Part shown: positions 12,748 to 37,399 of the stretch, in pieces
Layout of the letters: each line of letters opens with the position of its first letter
How positions within the stretch are numbered: position 1 is the stretch's first letter
Assembly (NCBI GenBank): GCA_017165825.1
Contig: CM029384.1
Coordinates: 2,073,005-2,137,004 of the forward strand
DNA length: 64,000 bases
Reading direction: 5' to 3'
From: Hepsetus odoe
Taxonomy: Eukaryota; Chordata; Actinopteri; Characiformes; Hepsetidae
Notes under the pieces: generated by a model
The model's database searches: none
What the model was told of the DNA's origin: nothing
What the model saw: the letters and a program-made list of their open reading frames with translations, nothing else
Translations under genes and position numbers: made by a program

Positions 12748-12870
12748 GACAACAGTTTGGGCCCTAGTGGTTAGAGACTAGGTCCCGGAATCGGCGGGTG
12801 TGGGTTTGAGTCCTGGACCAGTGGGATGCCCTGAAGTACTATTGAGCAAGGTACTGTTCCTGTAGCACTT
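12748..12870 (+). repeat. tRNA-derived SINE head fragment (family A)
   Basis: GGCCCTAGTGGTTAGAGACT (A box region) and GGGTTTGAGTCCTGG (degenerate B box) are followed by the family body GAGCAAGGTACTG. It is truncated before the tail. It lies just beyond the likely map3k3 poly(A) site. Confidence 0.75.
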
Positions 12871-12995
12871 TATCCTTCAGCTGCAAGGTTGCCAATTTGG
12901 ACACAAACGAAAGTATTTTATGACAGAATCAATGAAATGAAATCCCACGCAGAGCTGCGTATTAAATGAGAGAAAACGTCAGTGATCATACAGTC

Positions 12996-15407
12996 GTTTT
13001 ATTGTAAATAACTTTGATACATTGGACTTTGCACTGCAAGTCCCACGTCAAGATACATATTTTTTATATATTTAACCTATCGGTTTATAGTCTTTTGCTT
13101 ACCTCAGGGTTTTCACAATCCACAATAAAACTTTGACATTCCTGAACCAGTTTCAATGTCTAGCTGGCTATATTATGTAGCAGCCTGATTGTCTCGCTTG
13201 ATCCATCATTGCTTTGAGGAGGTCAAAACACTCAAAAAAAGAAGGAAAACCAATAGTGGACACCGATTGGTCAAAATGTGTGTGCCCGGGTGATGGGCAC
13301 CTGTCACTCAAACCCTGAGCTAAACAAAGTCGTCAGTCTGAGTGGAAGTCCACCCTCCGGCATTTACCTGCTCTGGTACCTGAGCAACAAGCCATTCAAT
13401 CACTCCATCTTTCAGCACGTTACACAATATACCAAACCCGTTCCAAAACCTCATTCCACCCGACGTTAAATGAAAAGATGCATCACTTCCTGAAACCTTC
13501 CAAAGTCTCTCCCAAAACTATAAATGTGGCGCTACAACAGATTAGGGTTCTTACCTTTCGATGCAGTATTGACAGCGTTCATGTTCTAAGCATGATCTGT
13601 TCCTTTCCGATGCCCAGAGACTAACACACACACACAGAGCAAACATGCAGGTACATGACAGGTTTCCTCTTTTCCCAGATCAGAGGCAGGTTTTCCGCCC
13701 AGAGTGGTTTTTCCACCCAGAAATGTACTAAAACGATGTAAATCTATGCAAAACCAGCTGCTGACACAATTTCGTTCTTCCATTTTTGGGGGGTTTCTAA
13801 CATCTTCATATTCCAAAACAATAACACCGATCTATTTCAAACAGTCTAGAGTCCATATATAAAAATATATATTTATACATGAACATGTGTATATATATAA
13901 TAAAAATTAAAAATAAAAAATAATATAAAAAAAAAAATAAAAAAAAACAGCTGAGCACTAGGATATAAATAAAAGTGTTTGAGATTTCACATTATGAAAA
14001 ATTTGGTGAAATATAAAAAAATTTGGTAAATTCAACAACATTCAATTTACAAAAGTGCATCTGATCCAAAAGAGTTTAAAACACTGACACATCAAGCTTA
14101 AGGCACGACACCACCAAAAAAAAAATTTTAAAAGTCCTAATGTACTTTTAAACCAATTTCTAATCTGGAATCACATCTTTACAGTATTTTTATTTGGCTT
14201 GTTCTGAGTAGCTGCTTCTAATGCATCCTGCTGGTGTTCTTTACAGGAGCCAATCACAATGCAATGTTGTCCCCCCCACTATAGAAAAACAGTTTACTGT
14301 CTAACTAACAGACCCCCATCACAGAGAGCATTTAGTCAACAGAAGTGTGTAACAGCTGAACCACAGCAAGAATGTGCTGTATAAAAAATGACTCCGTCTC
14401 TGCCTCTAATAAGTAACTACACCAGTGCTGTTATGCCCGACTCCAGAGGGCTCTCTTTACACATACGAACTGTGCAGGCATGAGCGACGTGTCTGGGATG
14501 CAGCCTTTTCACTCATATGAGCACTCCGACCCAGAAGTGTCCGGCCTCACCCACGACGGACCAGTGTGGTTGCAGGTTTTCATGTCCATCAAGCAGAAAC
14601 ACACCTGATGAAGCCACTTGTTTTGAGACGGAGGCTGCCTCCGTTTTGAAACTGAAAACCTGCAGCCACACTGACCCTATGTGGATAAAGCTGGTCTGAC
14701 TTTTTAACATGAGCATGAGCACTCATAGAAAATCATGCCATGCAGAAGCAGTATGTGTAAAACAGGCTTTGCAATCAGATAAACTCTGACAAGCATGACC
14801 AAGAGAGCACACAGAAACAAATCCCCAGAACTCTAAATCATAAACCTCCAGAGGAGGCAACAGGTCCTAGAGTTTCTACAACTTTTAAACTAACAGTCAC
14901 ACTGGGGACCGATTGCCTCTTAATTTGGATTGGCTATAAAAAAAAAATTAAAAAATAAAAAAAAAATTAACATTCATGGTGAATTTTTTTCTTTTTTTTT
15001 GCTGCCAGGCACCCTTCCTCAGCAGACATTGGGACAGGAAACTGCATTAAGTGTGTTTTTGAGGCTTAGCAGCTTGGTTTCAGAAGGCACAGACAGTCCA
15101 ATAGAAAACAGCTACCATTTTGTCAGCATGCTAGCTTTCTAAGGAATAAGGGCCTGCGAGAGCACACAAGTGTCCTTTGTCGCCCTCTGTGCATGAAGAT
15201 CAAAACTACAGCCTCTACAAGCCAAATTGCAGGATCCCCATTTGCAGAAGATAACAGCTGCCCAGATGTTTTGTCAAAGATGGAGAGTTTACTGCCTTTG
15301 GAACTGTAGTTTGTGAGCATTATTTAAAGCTTTGGACCGGGCAGTACACTATAATGGCATTTAAGTGGCAGAGGACCAGGCGTCCAGCTTTAGGTAGAGT
15401 GTGTTCT
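12996..15407 (-). other. map3k3: Probable map3k3 3' UTR
   Basis: From the stop codon at 15408-15410 the minus strand continues for about 2.4 kb without any SINE, in contrast to flanking DNA, until AATAAA (plus-strand TTTATT) at about 12996-13001. Another candidate signal is near 14189. Long 3' UTRs are usual for MAP3K3. The UTR would include a 112-nt inverted repeat at 14562-14673 and A/T-rich blocks at 13850-13945. The end point is inferred. Confidence 0.55.
14562..14673. repeat. Inverted repeat in the probable map3k3 3' UTR
   Basis: The arms 14562-14582 and 14653-14673 are complementary at 20 of 21 positions, the single difference being a G-T wobble. Inside lies a second palindrome: ACGGAGGC (14628-14635) and GCCTCCGT (14637-14644), which can extend outward with wobble pairs. 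The transcript could fold into a strong composite hairpin. Confidence 0.85.
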
Positions 15408-27759
<12,352 letters not shown>

Positions 27760-28436
27760 CTGCACAGAGTAAGAAAAAGAAAAAATTGGGGAAAAAAAAA
27801 AAAAGGATAATAATCATCTTTTGAGTTTCAGAATGACTATGAAAACCGGTCACACAACCTTTAGACTTCACCCTTTTTGCCAGGAAGCATGTTTCAAGAT
27901 CATGCTCAGGTTGCATGATATTAAAACCATATCAGCCGATAATCCGTTTAAACAATATTGGCACAGGATCGATATCTAGACTGGACCAATGTTTCAAACC
28001 GGTATCTGACCTGATATTTGATGACGAATTTATTGTTCTTAGAAAGAACAGCGCATCCAGGCAACACAGCGACGTTGTGATAAAATGTCAGCATTTTACT
28101 CATTTGATGTATTTGTAATAGATATATTTTTCTCTCTAACTCTAATCCAGACATTTCAGCCCAATAATTTATAAAGATTAATGTACTGCCGTCGAATATT
28201 GACATCAGGCAGTTATATCTATGACAGCACATTGCCATTTTGCCATTTGAAGTAAATTAAACATTTATAATGAAATGTGCTGCTCCATTTACATTTAAAC
28301 ACTTTATTTTTTACTTTTAAGCCTCTGAATTAAACACTTTAAAGTCTTCAGGGGCTTAAAAGTAAAGTTTCACAACATTTTTCAGCTGAGCATCCTAACT
28401 GTGAAATGTAATTAAGACATAAAGTGCACAAGCATG

Positions 28437-28442
<6 letters not shown>

Positions 28443-28486
<44 letters not shown>
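28443..28486 (+). repeat. (CA)n microsatellite
   Basis: Unbroken CA dinucleotides preceded by a GCGCGCGCA stretch. Confidence 0.97.
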
Positions 28487-28488
<2 letters not shown>

Positions 28489-31400
28489 CACCCAGTGAGC
28501 TGTATGCCAGTGTAACGGAGCCTGTGAGAGAAAAGGCTCGCCATGTTTTTGTGATGTTTGTTCTCATGTTTGAAGTGAGAGTGTGAGCCGTGTCTTGGCT
28601 TCGCTTTCTCGCGGAGGGAAAATATTCCCACTGTGTAGCTTGGACACACTTCACACACCTCCGGAGAGAGAGAGAGGGGGAGAGAGTGAGAACTAATGAA
28701 GCCTCATCTACCCAGCAAGCCTGCGGCTGAGTCCAGTAAACACTAAGAGACCAACAACACTGAGTTTGAGTCAGACATTTCTCGGCCTCGTGTTTTTCCT
28801 CAGGTGTTCTCGCCACCACACAGGGCTTCTTTTTCAGCATCTCCGTCACACGGCTGTGTTTCAGAATTCTCAGAATTTCTTACTGCTGAAAAATGCTGGA
28901 AGAGTCAAGGTCATACACCTGTGCTTGGGGTGCATTTAGTGATCTATTACTCTACATAAACAAGCTAAAGAGTTTGACAAAAGCGAAACAAACGTACTCA
29001 TTTTGGCTGCGTGTGTCCTCTTCTCTTTTCAGATCTCAGGTCTTCACACACTTTGTCTTCTAACACCACCCATCAACAGCCTGCAAAGAAGCCAAGATTT
29101 TATCATCATCATCATCATCATCGTCATAAAGCTGATCTTTGTGTTAATGTTTCTGAGTGCTGCCTGATCCATGCAGACTGCTTTCTTCCTAAAACTAAAC
29201 ACACACACACACACACACAAAAAGATAAATTAATTAAAAAATAGCAGCACTTAAAGACACAGAGCGGCATAAAATACATAAAAAGGAGGAAAAGCTGCTT
29301 CCTTTAATTAAACTTCTGAAGTTTGCAACTCATTTACAACTACTATAAGACAATCCAGCTCAGTATCACTTGTGAGCAACATATAAACATGTATCTCTTT
29401 AATTGAGTTTAATTAATCAATGAATCTTTCTCTTTTTAAATGCATTCTACTTTATTATCCAATCACTTTAAACAATACTTCAACTGTGTGAGTTTATTTA
29501 ATTGCTATTTCATCTAAGGCTGTTTTCAAACAGGATTCTTCAATCACGAAATGAAACCGATGGGCTGGAGTTTAGGGTTTAGGGGTTAGGGTTACTTGCC
29601 TGTTGGCTGTTTTAGGATCTCAAAAACATTCATTCATGGTGCCTGACCAGAGCTGGGTAATATGATCATTTTCTCTTTATTGTGATACGCTCAGAAAAGG
29701 ATACTGCGATGTAACTTATCTCGATATCGTCTTTAGTCAAAGAACATTCACCAGCTCCGGATTTCTTTGCAAAGAGAGCATAATTAGAAAGGTTTCACTG
29801 GATTTAGTGCAGTACAGTTTTGTACTGTTTGATATCGATGAAAAACCATTATATCCATATTTCTGAAGCACTAGAAATGTGCAGAAAAGCTCTGCTACAG
29901 AATCCACATTGGCTTTTTGTGCTGGGCTAGCTTTAAGATTAGAAGAGCTGATCAAATTTCTACCATCAAAAACTCTTTATTTTGCCATATACTCACAAGT
30001 TGCTCAGGGCTATGGTCTACACTGTGTTCTCATAAGCATCATCAATCTTTCCCTTTTTTAAGCCTTAACTTGACCTAAGAACTAAGAATTAGGTGAGGCT
30101 CATTATTCCTGGAGCTGTGTGTCCGATATTTACAGCTGTTAAAAAAATAAAAGCGCAATTAGGCCAAAGTGCTTTGTTAATTTCAGTTCTTTTCTATGGG
30201 AAAACATCATTCAGCATGAGTCTGGGAGTAAGAGTTCCCCCCCTGAAATGTCATTGGCACACGTACAGAAAGTGCATGTTACGAGACCGGAAAGCCTGAA
30301 AATCAGCAAAATGCAAGATGAAAAAGAAGAAGTAGATTATTTTAGTATGCAGCATATGGTAGGTTTTCCCCATCAGAGCCTCAGCATAACAGCACTGAGA
30401 GAAAGTGTGGCGTGCATGAGTGTGTGTGCATGTGAGACCGGAACGTCTGGGCTGGAAAAGAGTTGAAACTCGAGCTTTGCTGGCATGAAGAAACCTGGCA
30501 CAATGCGTCCAGCAAGAGAAAAATATTTGACATTTAGAAAAGCTTTCAGGTTTCAGTTCCGCGGCCTTCCCAGAGCCTTGATATAACTTAAGACTGGGCA
30601 ATATGACAATATTTAACATTATCTAGAGAAATTTAATCACACTATTCTTTTCTGAGCGCATCAACAGCGTATCAAGAATTAAGATTAATGACTAACTATG
30701 TGTTGTACATTTATTCAAACTGGATTTAGCCCATTGCATTGTGGGAAATGTTGAGACGAAAACACTGGATTCCTATTTTTGCTAGTTCTTCTACATTCAA
30801 ACCTAATTTTCGACGTTTGAGAAATAACATATTCAAAATTTGTAAGCAAGGATCGAGATATTCTGTTTTTGCACCATCACCCATAGTTTAATCCCCCTGT
30901 AAATATTGAGAGAGTCATATTTTCAAATTTTTGGCAAACTGAACATAAAAGATCTTTCCTTGTGTATCAGAAAGTGCCAATAAAAAGACACGATTGACAT
31001 GTTGAGACTGGTGTCCAGTTATTTTACACACTCAACAACAGAGTCCAGATGTGGAGCAGCAAGAGAGCTGGTGTTTAGTGTTTGAAGGAGCGTTTTAGAA
31101 GAAATTTAAGGGCTCTCTCCTGCACACATACTGACCTCGAAGACCTGGCCTTGGAGCTAAAGGACTGAATTACCTGCCTTGGCTTCTGCACTTCGCTTCA
31201 CACCTTTGACACCCCTACAGGGTAACTGACTGAAAAGGGAAACAGTACTGGGATATACTGGATCAGTGCTCTGTTTGCCTGAAACACCTGCTATCTGGCT
31301 AAAACAATTAACCAAAAGAATGCGGCAGTGTGTTTTTAAGTGAGGTCCCATCTGCAGGCATGCAGAACAGGCTAAAGTTAAGACTAAAGCTGACTGGACT

Positions 31401-31672
31401 AAACGTTACTCATTTACCACCATTCTATTTTTTTTCTTCCACATCATTTACAATATTCATGCCCTTTACATGTGCTTGGAAGCTTTAGATGTAGGAAGTG
31501 CAAGCTTGAGCCAGTGGTCCCATCATTTAAATAGAACATAAACATGATAGATAACAGTGATAAATTACTTTTGCAATTCAAAGCTCATGTTTTCTAAGAA
31601 TGAAACTGCCTATGAGAAACCCAGATGAAAAGCTAAAAGTAAAAGCGCCATTCAAGAGGACCAACTGAACCC

Positions 31673-31677
<5 letters not shown>

Positions 31678-31723
<46 letters not shown>
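31678..31723 (+). repeat. (CA)n microsatellite
   Basis: Unbroken CA dinucleotides, no associated SINE recognised. Confidence 0.97.
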
Positions 31724-31724
<1 letters not shown>

Positions 31725-33321
31725 CAGTGTGTAAATCATCATTGGTGTAATTCCACTGGACCACACAGCAGAGAAGCATCCAGAAACATCCACCACCAAT
31801 CTCACACACCATACCACGTAACTCCTCCAAGGAGTCTGACAGTTTACTACGCCTTGAGGGTAAAGCAGAAGTGGAAATATTTAGATACTTATGTGATGCA
31901 AACTGTGCTGTATTGTAGAACTCAGGCTACATTACTTCCTCAATCTCCAGCGTTTCTTTCCTTGACCCGTCATTTTCACACCGCACGCTTTCGCTTCTCT
32001 GTGCCAACTGCAAGCCATAAGAATAAGCAACTTGTTCTTTTTTTCCCTGCCATTCCTGCCAGAGTAAACGAAAAAAAGGAAAGGAAAAGACTTTGATCTA
32101 GCGCGGCCTTGCATGCCAACATGTGAATTTAACAAAGACCTAAACAAAGCAATCAATAGTCAAAATCAAAGTCAACTGCGCTTTCTGTTGTTCTCTGTAT
32201 TCTCAAAACAGCATTCTGAAAAAATCCTGTCACAATTTTACAATGCACGCAGGATTTTCCAATGGCTACAGCTGAAAAATCACCACCTAATTTACAAAAC
32301 CTAACAATTACGCCTTGTTTCCTATTGGATATAAATGCCACAGGTGCATAAAATGGGAATAAAAAGTTTAAACCTGTCAGTAGGGAATGTAAATTGTACG
32401 TAAATGTAATTCCTCACATTTTTAAAACATGTGAAAATCATGTAATCGTGTAATATCATTTGAACACTGCAGAAAGACAGCTTAAAGTGCCGCTGCTACG
32501 TTTCTATCAGTCAACAACCTTTTTTTTTGACTAATTACCTGCAGGCAGTGCTGGAAAAAGTGACAGTCCTTCATTTATGACAACAACATTCCACCCTAGT
32601 GTAAATCCCTACACTGCCTTTTCTTCTGCCAGTTTTCCAGAGAAAACAGTGTTGAAAAGGGGACCGACAGTAATCTTTTAAGGTTAAGACAATTCACCTT
32701 AACTCTCAGAACCAGTAGAACCAAGTAAAAGAAAAATGCTAACTAAATATTTAAATGTTGTTTATAATGCCAGCCAAACTACTTCTGTAAGGTGACTAGA
32801 CTCCAGATTCGCATTTAATCAAACAAATCTAAAGTTAATTTATTTATTGAGGCCAATATGGATTAAGTACACTTTTACTGCTAAGTCAGTATATAAAATG
32901 TGACAGGACAAGCGTTTCCTAGATCTAGAAAGCAGACAGTTGTCCTGTGCCTAGTAAGTATTAATTGGAATGTATCCAAACCCCCCCCCTTCCCCCAAAA
33001 AAAACAAAACAGTATTGTCGCAACGCAAAAATAAAATGTTTTAGGCTGACTGTTCATACAGCGTGATTCAGGAGAAACTGCTAAAAAGAAAAAACAGTAT
33101 TATACAGCAAATAGCATTGCCTCATGTGAATATTAAAATCTTTCAAATCTATAAAGTGACGTGATTTCCACCGCATTTGTCATTTAAACCACATTTACCG
33201 TCGCTGGCAGAAGTGAGAGAAGTGTGAGAAGTGTCCTAAAATGGCTGTTAATTGGCCTAAGTAAGACTATAAAATTTGCGTGACAATCAAAATCCTGTTT
33301 TCTTATTGGGTTCATTCGTGT

Positions 33322-33702
33322 TTACGAGTGTAAAAACTTTGAGAACATAAAACAGTAACACAAGAACAAGTTTACCGTGGTCATTTTAAGAGTCACTAAT
33401 TGTAAAAAACTGCACCGATGCATGGCTGCTAGACGATTGCCTTGTATGATAAATAATATTAAACATTTAAAATAACAAAACTTCACAAGAGGTTTTAAGA
33501 TTCTGCCCATTCTAACACTCCTTACAGTCTTACTTTCCCTTTCAATCTGTCTGACCTCTGCTTCCTTCTCTCTGGCTTTCTTGATCTTGATAGCCTTCTT
33601 GTAAGAATGTGTGGAATTTTGCTTCGGCAGTGAACCATCCTCAGGTACTGGACCTGAAATCTGCAACAGCTTTGTTTTGCTTGTATCCCCTTTCGAGCAC
33701 AA
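33322..33702 (-). other. Orphan Lys/Glu-rich reading frame, possible exon
   Basis: A 126-codon open frame on the minus strand. The first 60 residues look protein-like (GPVPEDGSLPKQ, then KKAIKIKKAREKEAEVRQ) and the rest looks random. At the border between these parts the sequence GGGAAA|GTAAGA is a consensus splice donor, and GTTGCAG or TTTCAG upstream could be acceptors. I do not recognise the family. It could be an unannotated exon, a retrocopy fragment or chance. Confidence 0.25.
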
Positions 33703-34818
33703 GCTGGAATCTTACAAATTTCACATTTCTCCTTGTTCTGCTCCCGCTTTTCCCCCGGGGCTCTCAGGTGTTTAGTCTAGAGTTGCTTTTCTCAGCTGCA
33801 GCCCTGGGACTGAGGGCTGCTACATATGTTGGGAACCAGTCAGTGCCTAGGGCTTCCAGAAATCACGGCTGGTTTCCTGGCCGCTCAAGGACCTTAACTG
33901 AAAGGTTCCTGTCAACTTGAGGTTTCAGTTTGCCTGTTCAAATCCACAGTCCTGCTGGACAACAAGAAAAGGCAAGCTGCTGCACATCACTTCTTAAAAA
34001 GAAATGGCATATTATATAGAAAGTCATTATAGGGGAGTCTATAAGTGCTTACACTGAGCCATTTGAGAAGATGACACAGACGCCAGCAAGAGTAAACGCC
34101 ACGTTTAAATTATATTGAATAAATATGAGAAATCAGTCCATGTTATCGTTTGAGACATTTTCACATTTCAAAATGCAAAAAGCTGTTATCGCTGGGTTTG
34201 ACAAAGACACTAAATAGTTTAAGATTATTTTTAACTATTACTATTGTCATTTTCGTCAATCCCGATTAATTAAAAAAATAAAAAATAAATAAATAAATTC
34301 CTTTTGGTGGATTTACTTTTTTGATCCTTGAGTGGAAGAGCTAAAGAAAAAGCCCATTTTTAGAGCTGAACCATTTTTGCCCTTCAAAGACCTGCTTGTG
34401 TGCGGTCCAGCTGTGGTACTTTACAAGTCTAATGGTCTTGTTAAGAAACTGAACCATAAACACATCTGTTGACAGTGGAACTCAAGAGGACAGCACTGGC
34501 GTGATGCAACAGGGTTAATGGACTGGTGGTACAGAGTCATCATCATGGGTGTGCTCAAAACATCAACAGCAATGTGGGTTAAATCTCTAGTGCTAGACAT
34601 ACTATTCTGGCTAACAGAGGGTGATGATGCATGCGGCGAAAAGCTTTAAGATTTGTGTTTGGATAACTGCTCTTTAGTGCAATGGTAAACATTCGATTTA
34701 CCACATACTACAATAAAACCGATTAAATCACAAGTACTGCCCGAAAGTCTGACTGCACTGAAGATTCAATCTGACCTGCATATTACTAATATAATGTTTT
34801 ACTCTCTCTCATATATAT

Positions 34819-34855
<37 letters not shown>

Positions 34856-35801
34856 GAAACTATGTGAAATTTATGCATGATAATTTATGCAAATAACTAG
34901 CTAAAGCATTGTTCCTCCACTACAGCAGAACCTTAAGAGGATTAAAAGGGCCAGTTTTAGTGCAGAGCCACCTCAATATTTTACAGTAACCAGCTCTAAC
35001 ATTGCTTTTCATTTTTCATGTGAACATCACTGCTGCACAAATTGCTGTAGCTGAAGGCGCCTGAAATTCTGCAAAAGCAAACAAAACTATGCTTAAAACC
35101 ATGTAGTACCTAGTCCCATTTTTACTGGACTGAACATGTACTAAAGCACTTTCAGATGGCAGCAATAACTCAAGCATGAGCTTTAAAAGTACTTTAGATT
35201 TCCCAGATTTAGATTAGTCCTTTAGATTCCACTTCCTAATCTACCTTTTTAGTTCAATTTAATCCGTTCTATTGTCTGTTATTTTAAACTGCTTTGCTTT
35301 TGTTCATCTCTCAAAAAAATTAAGCATTTTATTTACACCCAAAGAATCGGAAAGTTTGTATATCCCTTCACATATGATATCGGTAAACCCTTTTCCATAC
35401 TTGTTTGATCCCCATCAAAGGTGAATATACATGAAGATCAATGTTTCAGTCATTCCACTGAGACTGATTTAACGCTCCTCCACCCCACCTGGCCATATTG
35501 AAAGCGCTCTGCTCCACAAGAAGCCTGTCGTTCATTCAGATGCTGTCACTTCAGTAACTTTCTCACCTGAACTGTCCAAGCAGTGTTTGGTCTTCGGCTT
35601 TCAGCCACAAGCGTCACAAAATAGGATGAAGAGGCCGGAAACTGGCTTAGTTCTGCAACACAGTCCCCGGAAATCCAGTGTCTCTGCACCTGGAGCGAAG
35701 TTGGGAAAGCGACTATGCCATGGCTAAACGGCTGCCTGTGGCATTGGCTCCTGGGCTTTGCCACGTAGGGCAACAGTCTCCAGCACCACCATGGAGCGAG
35801 A

Positions 35802-35960
35802 TTTATTCCAGAAAGAACAAGCAAGTGTGGAAAGCGGCGTTTTTCTTCTACAGTCCCACTGTCACTTCATGATTTGACAGCAAAGGAAGGTTCTCCAGCT
35901 TTGTGCACTTGGCTGAAGCATGGAAGCCGCCGTCTTCTTCTCATCGTAGCTGTGCACAAA
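35802..35960 (-). other. Orphan terminal exon with stop and poly(A) signal
   Basis: On the minus strand a good polypyrimidine-rich acceptor (TTGTTGTCTGCAG) precedes position 35960. An open frame FVHSYDEKKTAASM... follows and runs to TGA at 35864-35862. AATAAA follows at 35807-35802. Joined to the donor after ATGGAT at 38310 it would give a 34-residue frame. The function is unknown; it could equally be a 5' leader exon of map3k3. Confidence 0.35.
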
Positions 35961-36284
35961 CTGCAGACAACAAAATGATTTGTAAAAACAGTCAAATATA
36001 AACGCATTTCAGAAGTAGAAAACATGAACATTTGAAACTGTAAGAAAGTTTAATATCGATCAATATTACATTCCTCTGTCTTCTGAGGGGTGTTCATTTA
36101 TAGCATTTTGTAAAAAAAAAAAAAAAAAAAAAATTTAATTAATTAAAAAAAAGATTTTTGATCTCAAAGTCAGAAACCCCATCGAGACTGAATGTACAGA
36201 ATTGACACAACCCCACACTCCTCCTATTTTGCTTCCAAAGTCTCAGGCTTTCTTGTATGTTAAATGTCCTGTTGAGGAACAGTC

Positions 36285-36422
36285 CTCCAGATCTTCCTGA
36301 AGGACAGTGATGTTGTCGCTCATGTTCAGTCCAGTCTCTGTACCTGAGCAGTTCTCCAGATCTTCCTGAAGGACAGTGTTGTTGTCTCTCATTTTCAGTC
36401 CAGTCTCTGTACCTGAGCAGGT
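36285..36422 (+). repeat. 69-bp tandem duplication
   Basis: Two adjacent units (36285-36353, 36354-36422), each starting CTCCAGATCTTCCTGAAGGA and ending TGTACCTGAGCAG plus a few bases, differ at only a few positions. 69 is a multiple of three, so minus-strand translation shows a 23-residue repeat, but no gene is supported. The right end continues into sequence that is repeated at 60745-60840. Confidence 0.88.
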
Positions 36423-37399
36423 TGATTGTTGTGTGTTGGTTAATCCACACAGTGATCTACGTCTGAACCTTCAAGCAGAACAAAGTCTGACTAAAAGTCT
36501 AACTGAAGCAGTGAAGAAACAGGAGCAGATGATTCCAGATGATCAGGTGATTGGTTTACTGCTGATGCTGAACATGGAGTGGTTGGAACCACTTTATCTA
36601 AGACCTTGTATCTTAAAACACCGCAGCCTGAGATTTTTTAATCTGTTGTTAGGATTATCATGGGTAAATAATCTAAATGTCTCTAGAGAGAATTGGAGCA
36701 CAGCAGACCAACAGCATGTCTGCCTTCTTGCACTTTTGACATACTTCAATGTTCAAACATGTCGATTATGTTTACATCTACACAATATGCATTGTACATA
36801 CATAATGGGCATTTCAAACATCTATTTTTTCTATTGATAGTGAAACAAGGTTTCGCACAAACAAATCCAAAACCGCTCCGCTTCTCCCCGTCTGGATGAA
36901 CAAGGGATCCCAACCCGAGCGGCATTTTCAAGCGGGACCATGTTTAGGATCAGCTAGTGCATACATGGACTGTCAGAGCACTTTAATTACAGAAAACTAA
37001 CGAGAACAGAGTGCGATCATGGACAAAATCACAATCCGGACCATTTTGATCGCAGATTATTTGGCACTATTACCTGTTGACTTTGGAAACTTTATTTTGG
37101 ACTTCTTTCAACTGGTCTATTTCAGCACTTCTTCCAACATCAGGCGTAAAAAAAAAAAACACTCCTACTGCACAACACATTTACATACATAACAGCTAAA
37201 CGAATGACATGACTGTAAACAAAGAAGATGAATGATGCGACAGGCTGATGAAAATGTCTGATCTCTTAAAGGCTTTCAGAAACACCAACAGGGTCTGGTG
37301 TTCAGCTCATGCAGGCGAGTTTCTCTCAGGCTGGGATGAGCAGATCTGAGAGACAGAGCTTCTGGGGTTTCTCCTCTAATGGTTGTATTGTTCTAATGG

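Larger units (their letters stand above)
4026..12980. other. Intergenic DNA between gfap and map3k3
   Basis: No exon is supported between the gfap promoter and the map3k3 3' end. The stretch holds SINE copies (4793-5168, 5347-5545, 7866-8074, 10256-10506, 11017-11190, 12748-12870), an AT-rich block at 4610-4735, a degenerate LINE/SINE tail at about 6481-6625, a GGAT tract near 6840-6862, a GA tract near 8862-8888 and a possible Tc1-like scrap at 9380-9450. Open frames here are short and show no recognisable protein. Confidence 0.7.
27760..35790 (-). other. map3k3 upstream intron and 5' flank
   Basis: About 8 kb with no firm exon. It contains CA microsatellites (28443-28486, 31678-31723), a short telomere-like stretch at about 29571-29594 (TTTAGGGTTTAGGGGTTAGGG), an ATC tract near 29104, an AT/CA tract at 34810-34857, and an orphan reading frame at 33322-33702. 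Possible ATGG|GT start-exon ends on the minus strand are at 29073-29070 and 30884-30881, neither convincing. Confidence 0.55.
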
